Part shown: one piece after another, positions 17,071 through 25,232 of the stretch
Layout: the number at the start of each line of letters is the position of its first letter
Position numbering within the stretch: position 1 is the stretch's first letter
Origin: Planctomycetota bacterium
GTDB lineage: Bacteria > Planctomycetota > UBA1135 > GCA-002686595
NCBI GenBank assembly: GCA_016872755.1
Contig: VGZE01000013.1
Span: 1 to 41,563 of the forward strand
Length of the DNA stretch: 41,563 nucleotides
Reading direction: 5' to 3'
Program-made: the position numbers and the translations under genes
Notes under the pieces: model-generated
The model's database searches: none
What the model saw: only the letters and a program-made list of their open reading frames with translations
Told to the model about the DNA's origin: nothing

Positions 17071-18777
17071 TTACTGCATGTCCATCTGCGTGACGCGCAG
17101 CACCTCGTCGGGCGTCGAGAAGCGGTTGATGATCTTGTCGCAACCATCCATGCGCAGCGTGATCAGCCCGCGCTCGATCGCCGAGCGCTTCATCACCGAG
17201 GCGGTGGCGCCCTCCATGATCTGCGTGCGCAGCACCTCGTCGACGGGCATGAATTCGTAGATCGCGGTTCGTCCGGAGTAGCCCGAGCGGTAGCAATCGT
17301 CGCAGCCGCGCCCGATCGCGATCTTGTTGTCGAGCAGGTCGGGCGACAGATCGAGCTTTCTGATCTTGGCGCGCCACTCGTCGGTGATCGGCACGAGTTC
17401 CTTGCACTTCGGGCAGATCGTGCGCACCAGGCGCTGCGCGATCACCAGGATCAGCGAGCTGGCGACCAGGTACGGCTCGACGCCCTGGTCGACCATGCGC
17501 GTGACGGTGCTCGGCGCGTCGTTCGTGTGGACGGTCGAGAACACGAGGTGGCCCGTGAGTGCCGCGCGGATCGCGACCTCGGCCGTCTCGAGGTCGCGGA
17601 TTTCACCGACCATCATCACGTCGGGGTCCTGGCGCAGGAACGAGCGCAGCCCGTTCGCGAAGGTCAGGCCCTTCTTGACGTTGACCTGCACCTGGCTGAT
17701 GCCCGGCAGCGAGTACTCGCAAGGATCCTCGATCGTCAGCACGTTCTTCTCGCGCGTGTCGATCTCGGTCATCGCGCCGTACAGCGTCGTCGTCTTGCCC
17801 GAGCCGGTCGGACCGGTGACCAGGATGATGCCGTGGCTCCACGTGCAGTACTCGCGCAGCAGCGCCTTGTTCTTGTCGGTCAGGCCGATCTCGTCGAGCG
17901 AGTAGAGCTTGGCCGTCTTGTCGAGCAAGCGCATGACGATGCGCTCGCCCTGCGTGGTCGGAACCGAGCTGATGCGCACGTCGACCTCGCCGTCGCCGAT
18001 CTTGATCGTCGCGCGACCGTCCTGCGGCAGGCGGCGCTCGGCGATGTCCATCTTGCCCATGACCTTGACGCGGCTGATGATCGCCTCGAGCGCCTTGCGC
18101 GGCACCGAGTCCATGTCGTACAGGATGCCGTCGATCCGGAAGCGAACCTGCAGGCGGTCCTGGTAGGGGTGGAAGTGCACGTCGGACGCGCGCATCTTGA
18201 GCGCCTGGAACAGGATCGTGTTGACCAGCTTGATGATCGGCGCCTTGTTCGAGACGTCGAGCACGTCCTCGGCATCGTCGATCTCGTCCGCTAGGCCCGA
18301 GATGTCGCCGTCCTCGTTGACGTCGGCCAGCGCCTGGTCGACGCCGTCGGCCTTGTGACGGTAGGCGCGCGCGATCAGCTGCGTGATCTCGGCCTTGGGC
18401 GCCAGGACCGGCTCGAGCTGCCTCCCGAGCAGCGACGCGAGGTCGTCCATCGGCAGCGGATCGAGCGGCGAGCAGGTCGCAACCTGCAGCACGCCGCCGT
18501 CGCTCTCGCCGAGCGCGATCAGGTTGTAGTTGCGCGTGAATTGCACCGGGATCTGATTGACGAAGCCCGGTGGCACGGTCACGTCCTCCAGCCGGTCGCG
18601 GTACTCGTAGCCGAGGTAGCGCGCGTAGACGGGCAGCAGCTTGTCCTCCTCGAGGTACTCCTTCTGCAGGATCACGCGATCGAGCGGATCCCCGCTCTGT
18701 CCGGACAGGCGCCGGCACTCCTCGAGGCGCTCGCGGGAAAGCCCCGCGGCGATCAACAGATCGGGCAACGAGTTCAT
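17071..18777 (-). CDS. gspE: Type II secretion ATPase GspE
   Basis: GspE is the cytoplasmic hexameric ATPase powering pseudopilus assembly. The 568-residue protein has an N-terminal MshEN/GspE-N domain (about 1-150), then the catalytic core. Visible motifs are Walker A GPTGSGKTTT (322-331), the Asp box LTIEDPCEY (347-355), Walker B-like VMMVGEIRDLE (388-398) and the His box LTGHLVFSTVHTND (407-420). Zinc-binding Cys pairs are C455/C458 and C492/C495. The ATG overlaps the gspD TGA as ATGA, so translation is likely coupled. Residues 140-175 form an unusually acidic linker (VNEDGDISGLADEIDDAEDV). Confidence 0.95.
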   Translation of the reverse strand: MNSLPDLLIAAGLSRERLEECRRLSGQSGDPLDRVILQKEYLEEDKLLPVYARYLGYEYRDRLEDVTVPPGFVNQIPVQFTRNYNLIALGESDGGVLQVATCSPLDPLPMDDLASLLGRQLEPVLAPKAEITQLIARAYRHKADGVDQALADVNEDGDISGLADEIDDAEDVLDVSNKAPIIKLVNTILFQALKMRASDVHFHPYQDRLQVRFRIDGILYDMDSVPRKALEAIISRVKVMGKMDIAERRLPQDGRATIKIGDGEVDVRISSVPTTQGERIVMRLLDKTAKLYSLDEIGLTDKNKALLREYCTWSHGIILVTGPTGSGKTTTLYGAMTEIDTREKNVLTIEDPCEYSLPGISQVQVNVKKGLTFANGLRSFLRQDPDVMMVGEIRDLETAEVAIRAALTGHLVFSTVHTNDAPSTVTRMVDQGVEPYLVASSLILVIAQRLVRTICPKCKELVPITDEWRAKIRKLDLSPDLLDNKIAIGRGCDDCYRSGYSGRTAIYEFMPVDEVLRTQIMEGATASVMKRSAIERGLITLRMDGCDKIINRFSTPDEVLRVTQMDMQ

Positions 18778-21155
18778 GGCACCTGAGCGGGGACCGGCTT
18801 GACGGGTTCCGCCTGCGCGGGCGCCTGCTGCGCCGCGCGCAGCAACTCGGCCTGGCGGACGGCGTCGAGTCCCACCGCCTCGGAGGCGACCTCGCCGCTG
18901 CTCGGGCTGCGGTAGAGCGGGATCTCGAAGCCGCCGCCGAGATTGGCGCCGCCGCTGGTCGAGAACTTCGGGTCGACGATGTCCATGCGGTTCTTGCCCA
19001 TCACCTCGGCTGCCGCGAGCTTCTTGCGATAGGAGATTTCGGACAAGTCGGCGAAGTCCTCGTCCTTGAGGATGTGCGGGGTGACGAAGAAGTACAGCGT
19101 CGTGCGCTCGTTGCTGTCCGTGTCGCGGCGGAACAGTGGACCGATCAGCGGCAGGTCGCCCAGCCATGGCGTCGAGGCGCGCGTCTCGGACTGGTTGTCG
19201 GTGATGATGCCGCCGATCACCATCGTGTCGCCGTCGGGAACGTTTACCTCGGTCTCGATCTCGCGCGTGATGCGCGGCGGCGGGATCGCTCCGGAGAACG
19301 TGCCAATGAAGCTCGACACCTTGAGCTTCACGTTCAAGCGCAGGTAGCGCGATGCGCTGATCGACGGCGAGATGGTCAGCGTGATGCCGGCCTCCTGGTA
19401 GCCGTTGAAGGTCTCCTGAGTCGTCGTGCCGGCGCCCTGCGCGGTGATCGTGGTCGTCGGTTGCTCGTCGAGCGTGGTGACCACGGCCTTGCCGTTGTTG
19501 TTCACCAGCACCGACGGGATGTTCAGCACGTTCGTGTTCGTGCGCGACTGGAACAGCCGCAGCAGGAAGGGCAGCGAGAAATCGTCGCCGTCGATGATGC
19601 CGCCGGTCATGCCGTTCAGCACGCTGGGCACCTTCTGATCGGGAATCCCGTCGTTGTCGCTGTCGACGAACGAGGACAGCCCGAAGCTGGTCACGCCGAC
19701 CCCCCCGGTGCCGCCGGTCCCCGGGATGTCGGCGAAGCCGAGTTCGACGCCGATGTCGCGTGACTCGTCGCCCGTCAGCTCGATCAGCGCGGTCTCGATC
19801 AGCACCTGCGGTTGACGCTTGTCGAGTTGGCGGATCAGGTCGAGCACCTCTGCGTAGCGCGTCTTGCTGGCCGCGATCAACAGCGAGTTCGTCTCCGCGT
19901 CCGCGATCACCACCACTTCGTTGCCACGCGAACTGCTGCCGCTCGAGGCGGTGCCTGGCGCCCGGCCGCCCGACGTGCCGGAACTCTCGGTGACCCTGCT
20001 GGCGTCCTGCAGGAAGTCCTTCAGCACCTTCTGCAGATCGTCGGCCTTGACGTTCGACAGGTTGTAGATGTGGTAGTTGCGCTCGGGCTCGACCACGTCG
20101 ACGTCGAGGCGCGCGACGAGGTCCTTGATGCGCGGCATGTCCTCGGGCATCGCCATGATCAGCAGCGACGAGGTGCGGCTGTCGACGAGGATCTTGGCGT
20201 CGGTGGAGGCGCGCGCACCGGCCGGGCCGCCGCCTTCGGCGTTGACCGGGATGTTGCGGCGCAGATCCTGGTTGGCCTTGTTGCGCGCTTCGAGCAGCTG
20301 CTCGACGATGTCCGCGACGTCCTCGGGCGCGGCGAACTCGAGCTTGATCACGTCGAAGATCGGCTCGACGCCCTCGTCGATGCGCGAGGCCTGGTCGATC
20401 AGCAGCAGCAGCTTGACCTGGGCGGCGACACTCGAACCGAAGCCGGTCAGGATGATCGCGTTGGACTGGCCCGCGTTGATCATCGAGTCGTACTGCTGGT
20501 TCTGCGTCTGCACCGTGCGCAGCGAGTTCACCAGGTTGCGCACGTCGGTGTTAGGCAGGTGCACGACCGTGCGCACCAGCACGGCCGGCTGGTCCTCGTA
20601 CTGCGGCAGGTCCTCCTGCAGCACGTAGATCGGCTTGTTCAGGATCGAGCCTCCGCCGGTCTGCGGCCGGCCGGCCGTACCGCCCAGGCTGTGGATCACG
20701 ATCACCGACAAGTGCGGCGGCCCGACTTCGACGCAGGCGAAGTCGTTGATGAACATCATGATCTGGAAGAACGCGTAGAAGTCGCGCTTGGGGATGCGCT
20801 TGGTCCCGAACATGCGCACCTTGTTGTTGCGCAGCGGGTCGGCGGTCTCCTTCGAGTAGGTGAAGTTGCGCCCGGTCGCGTCCTGGCAGACCTTGACGAA
20901 GTCCTCCAGCGTCATGCCCTCCTCGCCGATCTCGGCGAAATTGAGCACGTAGGCGTCGCCTTCCTCCTGGATGGCGGGCACGGCGGCGCCGCTGCCCTGG
21001 TTGACGGCGGCCGTGTCCTGCGCCGGGGCCGCGGCGGCGTTGGCGGCTGGATTGTCCTGCCCCGGCGGGCGATTGGGACGCGGGGCCTGGGCCGCCGGCT
21101 CTGCAGGCACGAGGAGGAGCAGCGCGGCGAGGAAGGGCAGCTTGATAGCGCGCAT
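18774..21155 (-). CDS. gspD: Type II secretion outer-membrane secretin GspD
   Basis: GspD forms the outer-membrane channel of the type II system. The 793-residue precursor starts with a Sec signal (MRAIKLPFLAALLLLVPAEP). A Pro/Ala/Gln-rich linker and N-terminal periplasmic N-domains follow, including repeats with RNLVNSLRTVQTQ and ADIVEQLLEARNKA. The C-terminal secretin domain includes PQVLIETALIELTGD, RTNTNVLNIPSVLVNNNGKA, VNVPDGDTMVIGGII and TPWLGDLPLIGPLFRR. An inserted DSDNDGIPD loop at 498-506 resembles calcium-binding thrombospondin type-3 motifs. I chose ATG 21155 for its signal peptide. It is first in the D-E-F-G-H-I-J order. No GspC, GspN or pilotin gene is adjacent. Confidence 0.94.
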   Translation of the reverse strand: MRAIKLPFLAALLLLVPAEPAAQAPRPNRPPGQDNPAANAAAAPAQDTAAVNQGSGAAVPAIQEEGDAYVLNFAEIGEEGMTLEDFVKVCQDATGRNFTYSKETADPLRNNKVRMFGTKRIPKRDFYAFFQIMMFINDFACVEVGPPHLSVIVIHSLGGTAGRPQTGGGSILNKPIYVLQEDLPQYEDQPAVLVRTVVHLPNTDVRNLVNSLRTVQTQNQQYDSMINAGQSNAIILTGFGSSVAAQVKLLLLIDQASRIDEGVEPIFDVIKLEFAAPEDVADIVEQLLEARNKANQDLRRNIPVNAEGGGPAGARASTDAKILVDSRTSSLLIMAMPEDMPRIKDLVARLDVDVVEPERNYHIYNLSNVKADDLQKVLKDFLQDASRVTESSGTSGGRAPGTASSGSSSRGNEVVVIADAETNSLLIAASKTRYAEVLDLIRQLDKRQPQVLIETALIELTGDESRDIGVELGFADIPGTGGTGGVGVTSFGLSSFVDSDNDGIPDQKVPSVLNGMTGGIIDGDDFSLPFLLRLFQSRTNTNVLNIPSVLVNNNGKAVVTTLDEQPTTTITAQGAGTTTQETFNGYQEAGITLTISPSISASRYLRLNVKLKVSSFIGTFSGAIPPPRITREIETEVNVPDGDTMVIGGIITDNQSETRASTPWLGDLPLIGPLFRRDTDSNERTTLYFFVTPHILKDEDFADLSEISYRKKLAAAEVMGKNRMDIVDPKFSTSGGANLGGGFEIPLYRSPSSGEVASEAVGLDAVRQAELLRAAQQAPAQAEPVKPVPAQVP

Positions 21156-21187
21156 CGGCTTGTCGAATGGATTCCCGGTGTGCGGCG

Positions 21188-21206
21188 CACCCCGCTCAGG
21201 GGGGTG
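21188..21206 (-). other. Short inverted repeat in the gspD leader
   Basis: CACCCC at 21188-21193 pairs with GGGGTG at 21201-21206, with a 7-base loop. It lies about 33 bases upstream of the gspD ATG within the predicted leader. This is a weak element, recorded because it may form an mRNA hairpin near the translation start. Confidence 0.3.
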
Positions 21207-21247
21207 GCCGTGGAACGTGGCGTATGTCTTTGGGGCCGAAAGAGTTA

Positions 21248-21265
21248 GGCCGGGAGATCCCGGCC
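21248..21265 (-). promoter_or_regulatory. Palindrome in the gspD leader, candidate operator
   Basis: GGCCGGGA, two bases, then TCCCGGCC form a perfect 8-bp inverted repeat. It lies roughly 11-28 bases downstream of the expected gspD transcription start. The symmetry and position fit a repressor operator or a leader hairpin. There is no T-run, so it is not a typical terminator for either flanking gene. Confidence 0.4.
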
Positions 21266-21282
21266 CGGATCGAGCCGCGCGC

Positions 21283-21311
21283 ACTGTAGGGAGCCGCCGG
21301 GCGAGTGTCAA
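21283..21311 (-). promoter_or_regulatory. Sigma-70-type promoter of the gsp operon
   Basis: Read on the minus strand, a perfect -35 TTGACA (21311-21306) is followed by a 17-base spacer and a -10 TACAGT (21288-21283, 4/6). Transcription would begin near 21276, giving a gspD leader of about 120 bases. The 300-base gap 21156-21455/21476 otherwise holds the two inverted repeats and a weak -10 for the rightward EIIA gene. Confidence 0.6.
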
Positions 21312-21451
21312 ACCTCGCCGCAAGCGCCTCCGACACCGTGCCGGCACGCGTGCGATGGACGCACCTGCGTGAGGAATCTTCCGCGCGCGCAGGCGCCGGA
21401 TCACGCGCCTGCGAACGGGTCGCGCGCTGTTCGGGGCGCGTCGATCCGGGC

Positions 21452-21457
21452 TACGAT
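21452..21457 (+). promoter_or_regulatory. Candidate -10 element for the stand-alone EIIA gene
   Basis: TACGAT (4/6) overlaps an alternative ATG at 21456. If it is a true -10, transcription would start near 21464 and only ATG 21477 could be used. No convincing -35 is visible (TTCGGG at 16-base spacing). Confidence 0.3.
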
Positions 21458-21476
21458 GAGCGTCCGACTCGCGCAC

Positions 21477-21962
21477 ATGCAACTTTCCGCCCTGTTCACG
21501 CCTCAGGACTTCGTGATCGGGCTCGAAGCACCCGACAAGTGGGCCGCCATCGAGCGCCTCGTCGGATGCCTCGAAGCGACCGGGCGCCTGGCCCCCGGCA
21601 GCGCGGCGGAGACCGTGGCGGCCGTGATGGAGCGCGAGCGCTCGATGTCGACGGGCATGGAGCGCGGACTGGCGCTTCCCCACGCGTCGATCGAGGGATT
21701 GCCGCGCGTGATCGCGTGCATGGGGACGATCCACGATCCGCGCGGGCTGCCCTTCGAGAGCATCGATCGACGCCCGGCGCGCATCGTCGTCCTGCTGCTG
21801 GTGCCGCGCGCGCAGAAGCTGTTGCACATCCGCACGCTGGCCGAGATCGCGCGCCTCTTGTCGCGCGAATCGGTGCGCGATGCGCTGCTCGCCGCGCGCA
21901 GTGGCGAGGAAGCCTGGAATGCGCTGTTGGCCGGCGAGAGTTCGCGCTCGACGAGCGCCTGA
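21477..21962 (+). CDS. PTS EIIA domain protein (PtsN/FruA-IIA type)
   Basis: This 161-residue single-domain EIIA of the mannitol/fructose/nitrogen class is normally phosphorylated on histidine by HPr or NPr. The active-site signature is TGMERGLALPHASIEGL with His69. The start MQLSALFTPQ, then DKWAAIERLVGCL, matches the family N-terminus, so I prefer ATG 21477 over ATG 21456. No transporter EIIB/C, EI or HPr gene is in the window, so a regulatory (PtsN-like) role is more likely than sugar uptake. It is convergent with an antiporter that carries the same domain, 21 bases apart. Confidence 0.82.
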   Translation: MQLSALFTPQDFVIGLEAPDKWAAIERLVGCLEATGRLAPGSAAETVAAVMERERSMSTGMERGLALPHASIEGLPRVIACMGTIHDPRGLPFESIDRRPARIVVLLLVPRAQKLLHIRTLAEIARLLSRESVRDALLAARSGEEAWNALLAGESSRSTSA

Positions 21963-21983
21963 GCGCGGCTCCTGACCCGAGCC

Positions 21984-23684
21984 TCAGTGCGCCACGCGCT
22001 CGGCCTGCACGAGCGCGAGGAATTCGGTGTGCGTCCGCACCGCCAGCGCCCGGCTGCGCACATCGGGGCGCGCGAAGAAGCGCGCCAGGTCGGACAGGAT
22101 CTCCAGTTGCGCGCCGTCGTCCTCGAGCGGCGAGAGGATGACCATCACGATGCGCGCGCCCAGGCCGTCGGGCGCATCGAAGTCGATTCCCTCGCTCGAC
22201 AGCCCCAGTGCGACGATCGGAGCCTTCATGCCCGGCAGGCGCGCGTGCGGGACCGCGATCGCGCTGCCGATGCCGGTCGGCGCGGTCTGTTCGCGCTGCC
22301 AGACCGCCGCGCTGGCCGCGCGCGCGTCGATCGCGCCGGTCTCGGCCAGGGCCAGGCACAGCTCGCCGATCGCCTCGCGGCGCTCGCGCGCCTTCAGGCG
22401 CGGCACGAAGGCGCGCGCGGGCAGGAACTGCTGGAACTGGCGCGGCTTCTTGCGCGCGAGCACGCGGCGCATCAGCGGACCGCTCATCATCGACGTGACC
22501 AGGGCCATCACGACCAGCGCGACGAACATGCGCTCGTCGATCAGGCCGGCCTGGAATGCCAGCAGTCCCAGCACGATCTCCATCGCGCCGCGTGCGTTCA
22601 TGCCGAAGGCCACGGCCCAGCCCTCGCGGCGTTCCATGCCCGCCCAGCGCGCGCCGAGCAGGCAGCCGGCCAGCTTGCCGACGCACGCGATCGCCAGCAC
22701 GAGCGCGCACAGCAGCGGATCGAAGTTGCTCAGGAAGTCGACGCGCAGACCGATGCTGCCGAAGAACAGCGGCGCGAAGAAGAACGAGATGAACTGGTCG
22801 ATCGTCGAGCGCGTCTGGGCGCGCAGGTGCGACGAATCGCCCAGCGCCACGCCGACCAGGAACGAGCCGAAGATGGCGTGGATCCCGATCCACTCGGTGA
22901 AGGATGCGGCCAGCAGCGCGCTCGAGAGCGCCAGCGCGAGCACCCCGCCGGGGAAGCTCGTGTGCGCCTGCACCCAGGGCAGGATCTGGTGGAAGATCCA
23001 ACGACCGGCGGTCAGCATGAAGGCCGAGAAGCCGAGCGTGAGCGCGAGCGTGGCGGGGATGCCGAATGCACCGCTGCCCGCGGTGCCGAGCTGGCCCAGG
23101 ATCACGGCGAAGATCAGCCAACCGGCCAGGTCGTTGAAGACGGCCGCCGCGATCACGATCATCCCGACGTCGGTGCGATAGAGGTTGAGGTCCATCAACG
23201 TCTTCGCAATCACGGGCAGCGCGGTGATCGCGAGCGCGGTCGCGAAGAACAGCGCGAAGATCCCGCGGTCGGCGCCCGGCTGGGCGCCGAACAGGCTCGG
23301 CAGGAACCAGGCTCCGGCGAAGCCGATCAGGAACGGCACGACCATTCCGCACACGCCGACCGCCGCGGCGGCCCGCCCTTGGCGCCACAGCGCCGACAGA
23401 TCGACCTCCAGTCCGGCGACGAGCAGGAACAGCACCAGCGAGATGTTCGCCATCGCGTCGCGCGCGAAAGCGCTGCCGCCGGTCGGCGGGAACAGGAATG
23501 CCGAGGCCTCGGGCGCCAGTTTCCCCAACACGGTCGGGCCGAGCAGCAGGCCGGCCAGGATCTCGCCGAGAACGGCCGGCTGTCCCACGCGGCGCGCTAG
23601 TTCGCCCAGGCAGCGCGCCGCGAAAAGGATCACGCCGAGGCTGAGGCACAGGGCCGTGATGTCGTGCGGGGTGAGGCGGTCCAT
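21984..23684 (-). CDS. CPA2-family cation/proton antiporter fused to a C-terminal PTS EIIA domain
   Basis: The protein has 566 residues. Residues 1 to about 405 form a CPA2 (KefB/NapA-like) sodium or potassium/proton antiporter with about 12 hydrophobic spans. They include the ion-site pair Asn184-Asp185 in AAAVFNDLAGW, typical of electroneutral members, and GxHAIFGSFLVG-like GIHAIFGSFLVGVALG. Residues about 425-566 form an EIIA type-2 domain with the signature TGIGSAIAVPHARLPG and phospho-acceptor His480. EIIA phosphorylation could gate transport. It is encoded 3 bases after apaH and convergent with the stand-alone EIIA gene. The transported ion is not known from sequence. Confidence 0.88.
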   Translation of the reverse strand: MDRLTPHDITALCLSLGVILFAARCLGELARRVGQPAVLGEILAGLLLGPTVLGKLAPEASAFLFPPTGGSAFARDAMANISLVLFLLVAGLEVDLSALWRQGRAAAAVGVCGMVVPFLIGFAGAWFLPSLFGAQPGADRGIFALFFATALAITALPVIAKTLMDLNLYRTDVGMIVIAAAVFNDLAGWLIFAVILGQLGTAGSGAFGIPATLALTLGFSAFMLTAGRWIFHQILPWVQAHTSFPGGVLALALSSALLAASFTEWIGIHAIFGSFLVGVALGDSSHLRAQTRSTIDQFISFFFAPLFFGSIGLRVDFLSNFDPLLCALVLAIACVGKLAGCLLGARWAGMERREGWAVAFGMNARGAMEIVLGLLAFQAGLIDERMFVALVVMALVTSMMSGPLMRRVLARKKPRQFQQFLPARAFVPRLKARERREAIGELCLALAETGAIDARAASAAVWQREQTAPTGIGSAIAVPHARLPGMKAPIVALGLSSEGIDFDAPDGLGARIVMVILSPLEDDGAQLEILSDLARFFARPDVRSRALAVRTHTEFLALVQAERVAH

Positions 23685-23687
23685 GCG

Positions 23688-24410
23688 CTAGTCGCTCCCG
23701 ATCCGCGCCCAGGCGCGCCGCGCCGGCACGCTGACGATGCGGTCCTCGGTGGGGATCCAGGCCGAGAGCGCGCCGCCCCATACGCAACCGGAATCGAGTC
23801 CCAGCACGTCGGCCGTGCGCACGAGCCCGCGCGCGGCCCAGTGGCCGAACACGACGCGGCGCCCGCTGTGATCGGCGCTGCGGTAGTGCTCGTACCACGG
23901 CCGCTGCGGCGGCGGCGGCTCGGGATCGTCCAGCTCCGGGCGCTGGCCGCGCTCGTCGCAGAAGCGCGCGCGCGTCGCGAAATCGATGCGCGGGTCCTCG
24001 TCGAGCGGTCCCAAGCCGGCCAGTTCGCGCTGCGGGTCGCGCCAGGCCGGGTGCAGTGCGGCATGCACGCAGTACAGATCGGGTTCGCTGCGCAACAGCG
24101 GCTGGCGCGCGAGCCAAGCCAGCAGTTCGTCGCGGTCGGGCGCCGTCAACACCTCTTCGAGCGTGTCACCGGCGCGCAGCGCGCGCCGACCGGCGGCGAC
24201 CCGCAACAGGTGCAGATCGTGATTGCCCAGCACGCTGTGCGCGTCCAGCGTGCGCAGCAGGCGCAGCGCGCCGAGTGATTCGGGCCCGCGATTCACCAGA
24301 TCGCCGACCGGGCAGAGGCGATCCGCGGCCGGGTCGAAGCGCAGCACGGCGAGCAGCTGTTCGAGCTCGGCTCGACAGCCCTGGATGTCGCCGACATAGA
24401 TGCGTCGCAT
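23688..24410 (-). CDS. apaH: Symmetrical diadenosine tetraphosphatase (ApaH-type metallophosphatase)
   Basis: ApaH hydrolyses Ap4A to two ADP and can decap Np4-capped RNA. The 240-residue protein has the metallophosphatase motifs in order: GDIQGC (residues 8-13), GDLVNRGP, GNHD and YCVHAA, then a C-terminal VVFGHWAARG. The fold and the 'VGDIQGCRAELEQLL' start are typical of ApaH. A Pro-rich insert (DDPEPPPPQRP) lies near residue 173. ATG 24410 is preferred to an in-frame TTG three codons upstream. It precedes the antiporter gene in a two-gene unit and is divergent from the 24509 gene. Confidence 0.9.
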   Translation of the reverse strand: MRRIYVGDIQGCRAELEQLLAVLRFDPAADRLCPVGDLVNRGPESLGALRLLRTLDAHSVLGNHDLHLLRVAAGRRALRAGDTLEEVLTAPDRDELLAWLARQPLLRSEPDLYCVHAALHPAWRDPQRELAGLGPLDEDPRIDFATRARFCDERGQRPELDDPEPPPPQRPWYEHYRSADHSGRRVVFGHWAARGLVRTADVLGLDSGCVWGGALSAWIPTEDRIVSVPARRAWARIGSD

Positions 24411-24472
24411 CACAGGCAAGCTTAGGTAACGCGATGCGGGTAGCGGAAGCGCGACGAAGCACGGAATCGCAC

Positions 24473-24501
24473 TTGGAGCGCAGGCGTGCCCGACGCAGAA
24501 T
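24473..24501 (+). promoter_or_regulatory. Candidate promoter giving a leaderless mRNA for the 24509 gene
   Basis: TTGGAG (24473-24478), a 17-base spacer and CAGAAT (24496-24501) form a plausible -35/-10 pair. Only seven bases separate the -10 from the ATG, so transcription would start at or next to the start codon. Confidence 0.4.
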
Positions 24502-24508
24502 CCAGCGC

Positions 24509-25141
24509 ATGTCCGATTCCACGACCCACGCAGGAGTGCGCGAACTGCGCGTCCGCGGCCTGACCGTCTTCGTCGGCCTGGTCGTGCTCGGCCTGGCCTC
24601 GGGCGCGGGACTCTTCTATTGGGAAGCCGCGCGACTCACGCCGCCTTTGGAGTGGGAAGAAACCGACGCGCAGGCGCCGCCGGAGGCCCGGCTGCGCTAC
24701 TGGTTCCAGAAGTACGGTGCTCCTCAGTTGCACCGGGCGCTGATGGCAGGGCGACTGTCCGCGCAACGGCCCTGGCTCGCCACGCACGTGGTGCAACCGC
24801 GGCCGGAGGCCGGCACGCCCTATGCGCCCGAACTGTGGGGGATCGACCTGTCGAACGTGGGGCCCGAAATGGCCAGCGTCGACGGCATGCAGCTGTGCGT
24901 CGACCTGCCCGCGCCGCGCATGCTCGAACGCACCCGCGAGATCCCCGGCGAGATCGCGCGAAGGCTCCCGATTTCCGCCCCTGGCGAGCCCTTCGAGGCC
25001 GCCGCGGACGTGGCGCGCGAGCGCGCGCGGGCCTTCCTGAGTCCCGTCCTGACGGCGCTGTCGCGCAAATTGCCGGGCGTGACGCTAGAGGTGCGGATCG
25101 CCGCAGCGGGAGCGGCCTCGCTGCCCGCGGCGGGCCCCTAG
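24509..25141 (+). CDS. Hypothetical single-pass membrane protein
   Basis: I do not recognise this 210-residue protein. A short basic N-terminus is followed by one hydrophobic helix at about residues 17-38 (TVFVGLVVLGLASGAGLFYW), then a soluble domain expected outside the inner membrane. That domain has no Cys pair or obvious catalytic motif. It includes YWFQKYGAPQLHRALMAGRL and a helix-rich C-terminus ending in ARAFLSPVLTALSRKLPGV. It is divergent from apaH and is followed by the small basic gene's own promoter. The ATG at 24509 is preferred because long upstream in-frame sequence is antisense to apaH and has no protein character. Confidence 0.75.
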   Translation: MSDSTTHAGVRELRVRGLTVFVGLVVLGLASGAGLFYWEAARLTPPLEWEETDAQAPPEARLRYWFQKYGAPQLHRALMAGRLSAQRPWLATHVVQPRPEAGTPYAPELWGIDLSNVGPEMASVDGMQLCVDLPAPRMLERTREIPGEIARRLPISAPGEPFEAAADVARERARAFLSPVLTALSRKLPGVTLEVRIAAAGAASLPAAGP

Positions 25142-25156
25142 GCCCGCGTGCCGCGC

Positions 25157-25185
25157 TTGCCACGGCGGGCGCGCGCGGATACAAC
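25157..25185 (+). promoter_or_regulatory. Sigma-70-type promoter for the 38-residue basic protein gene
   Basis: TTGCCA (25157-25162, 5/6), an exact 17-base spacer and TACAAC (25180-25185, 4/6) form one of the best promoter matches in the window. It is placed just after the stop of the preceding gene. It would give a leader of about 75 bases that contains a tandem 11-base repeat. Confidence 0.6.
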
Positions 25186-25232
25186 ATTCGGCCTTCCAGG
25201 GCGTTCTGACGCCCGCGGATCCCCCCCGCAAG

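Noticed and set aside
16030-18294. A 754-codon open frame antisense to gspF/gspE
   Set aside because: Composition is Asp/His/Arg/Leu-rich without motifs, and the opposite strand carries intact GspF and GspE with catalytic residues.
21188-21206. Intrinsic terminator in the gspD leader
   Set aside because: Stem is only 6 bp and no T-run follows on either strand.
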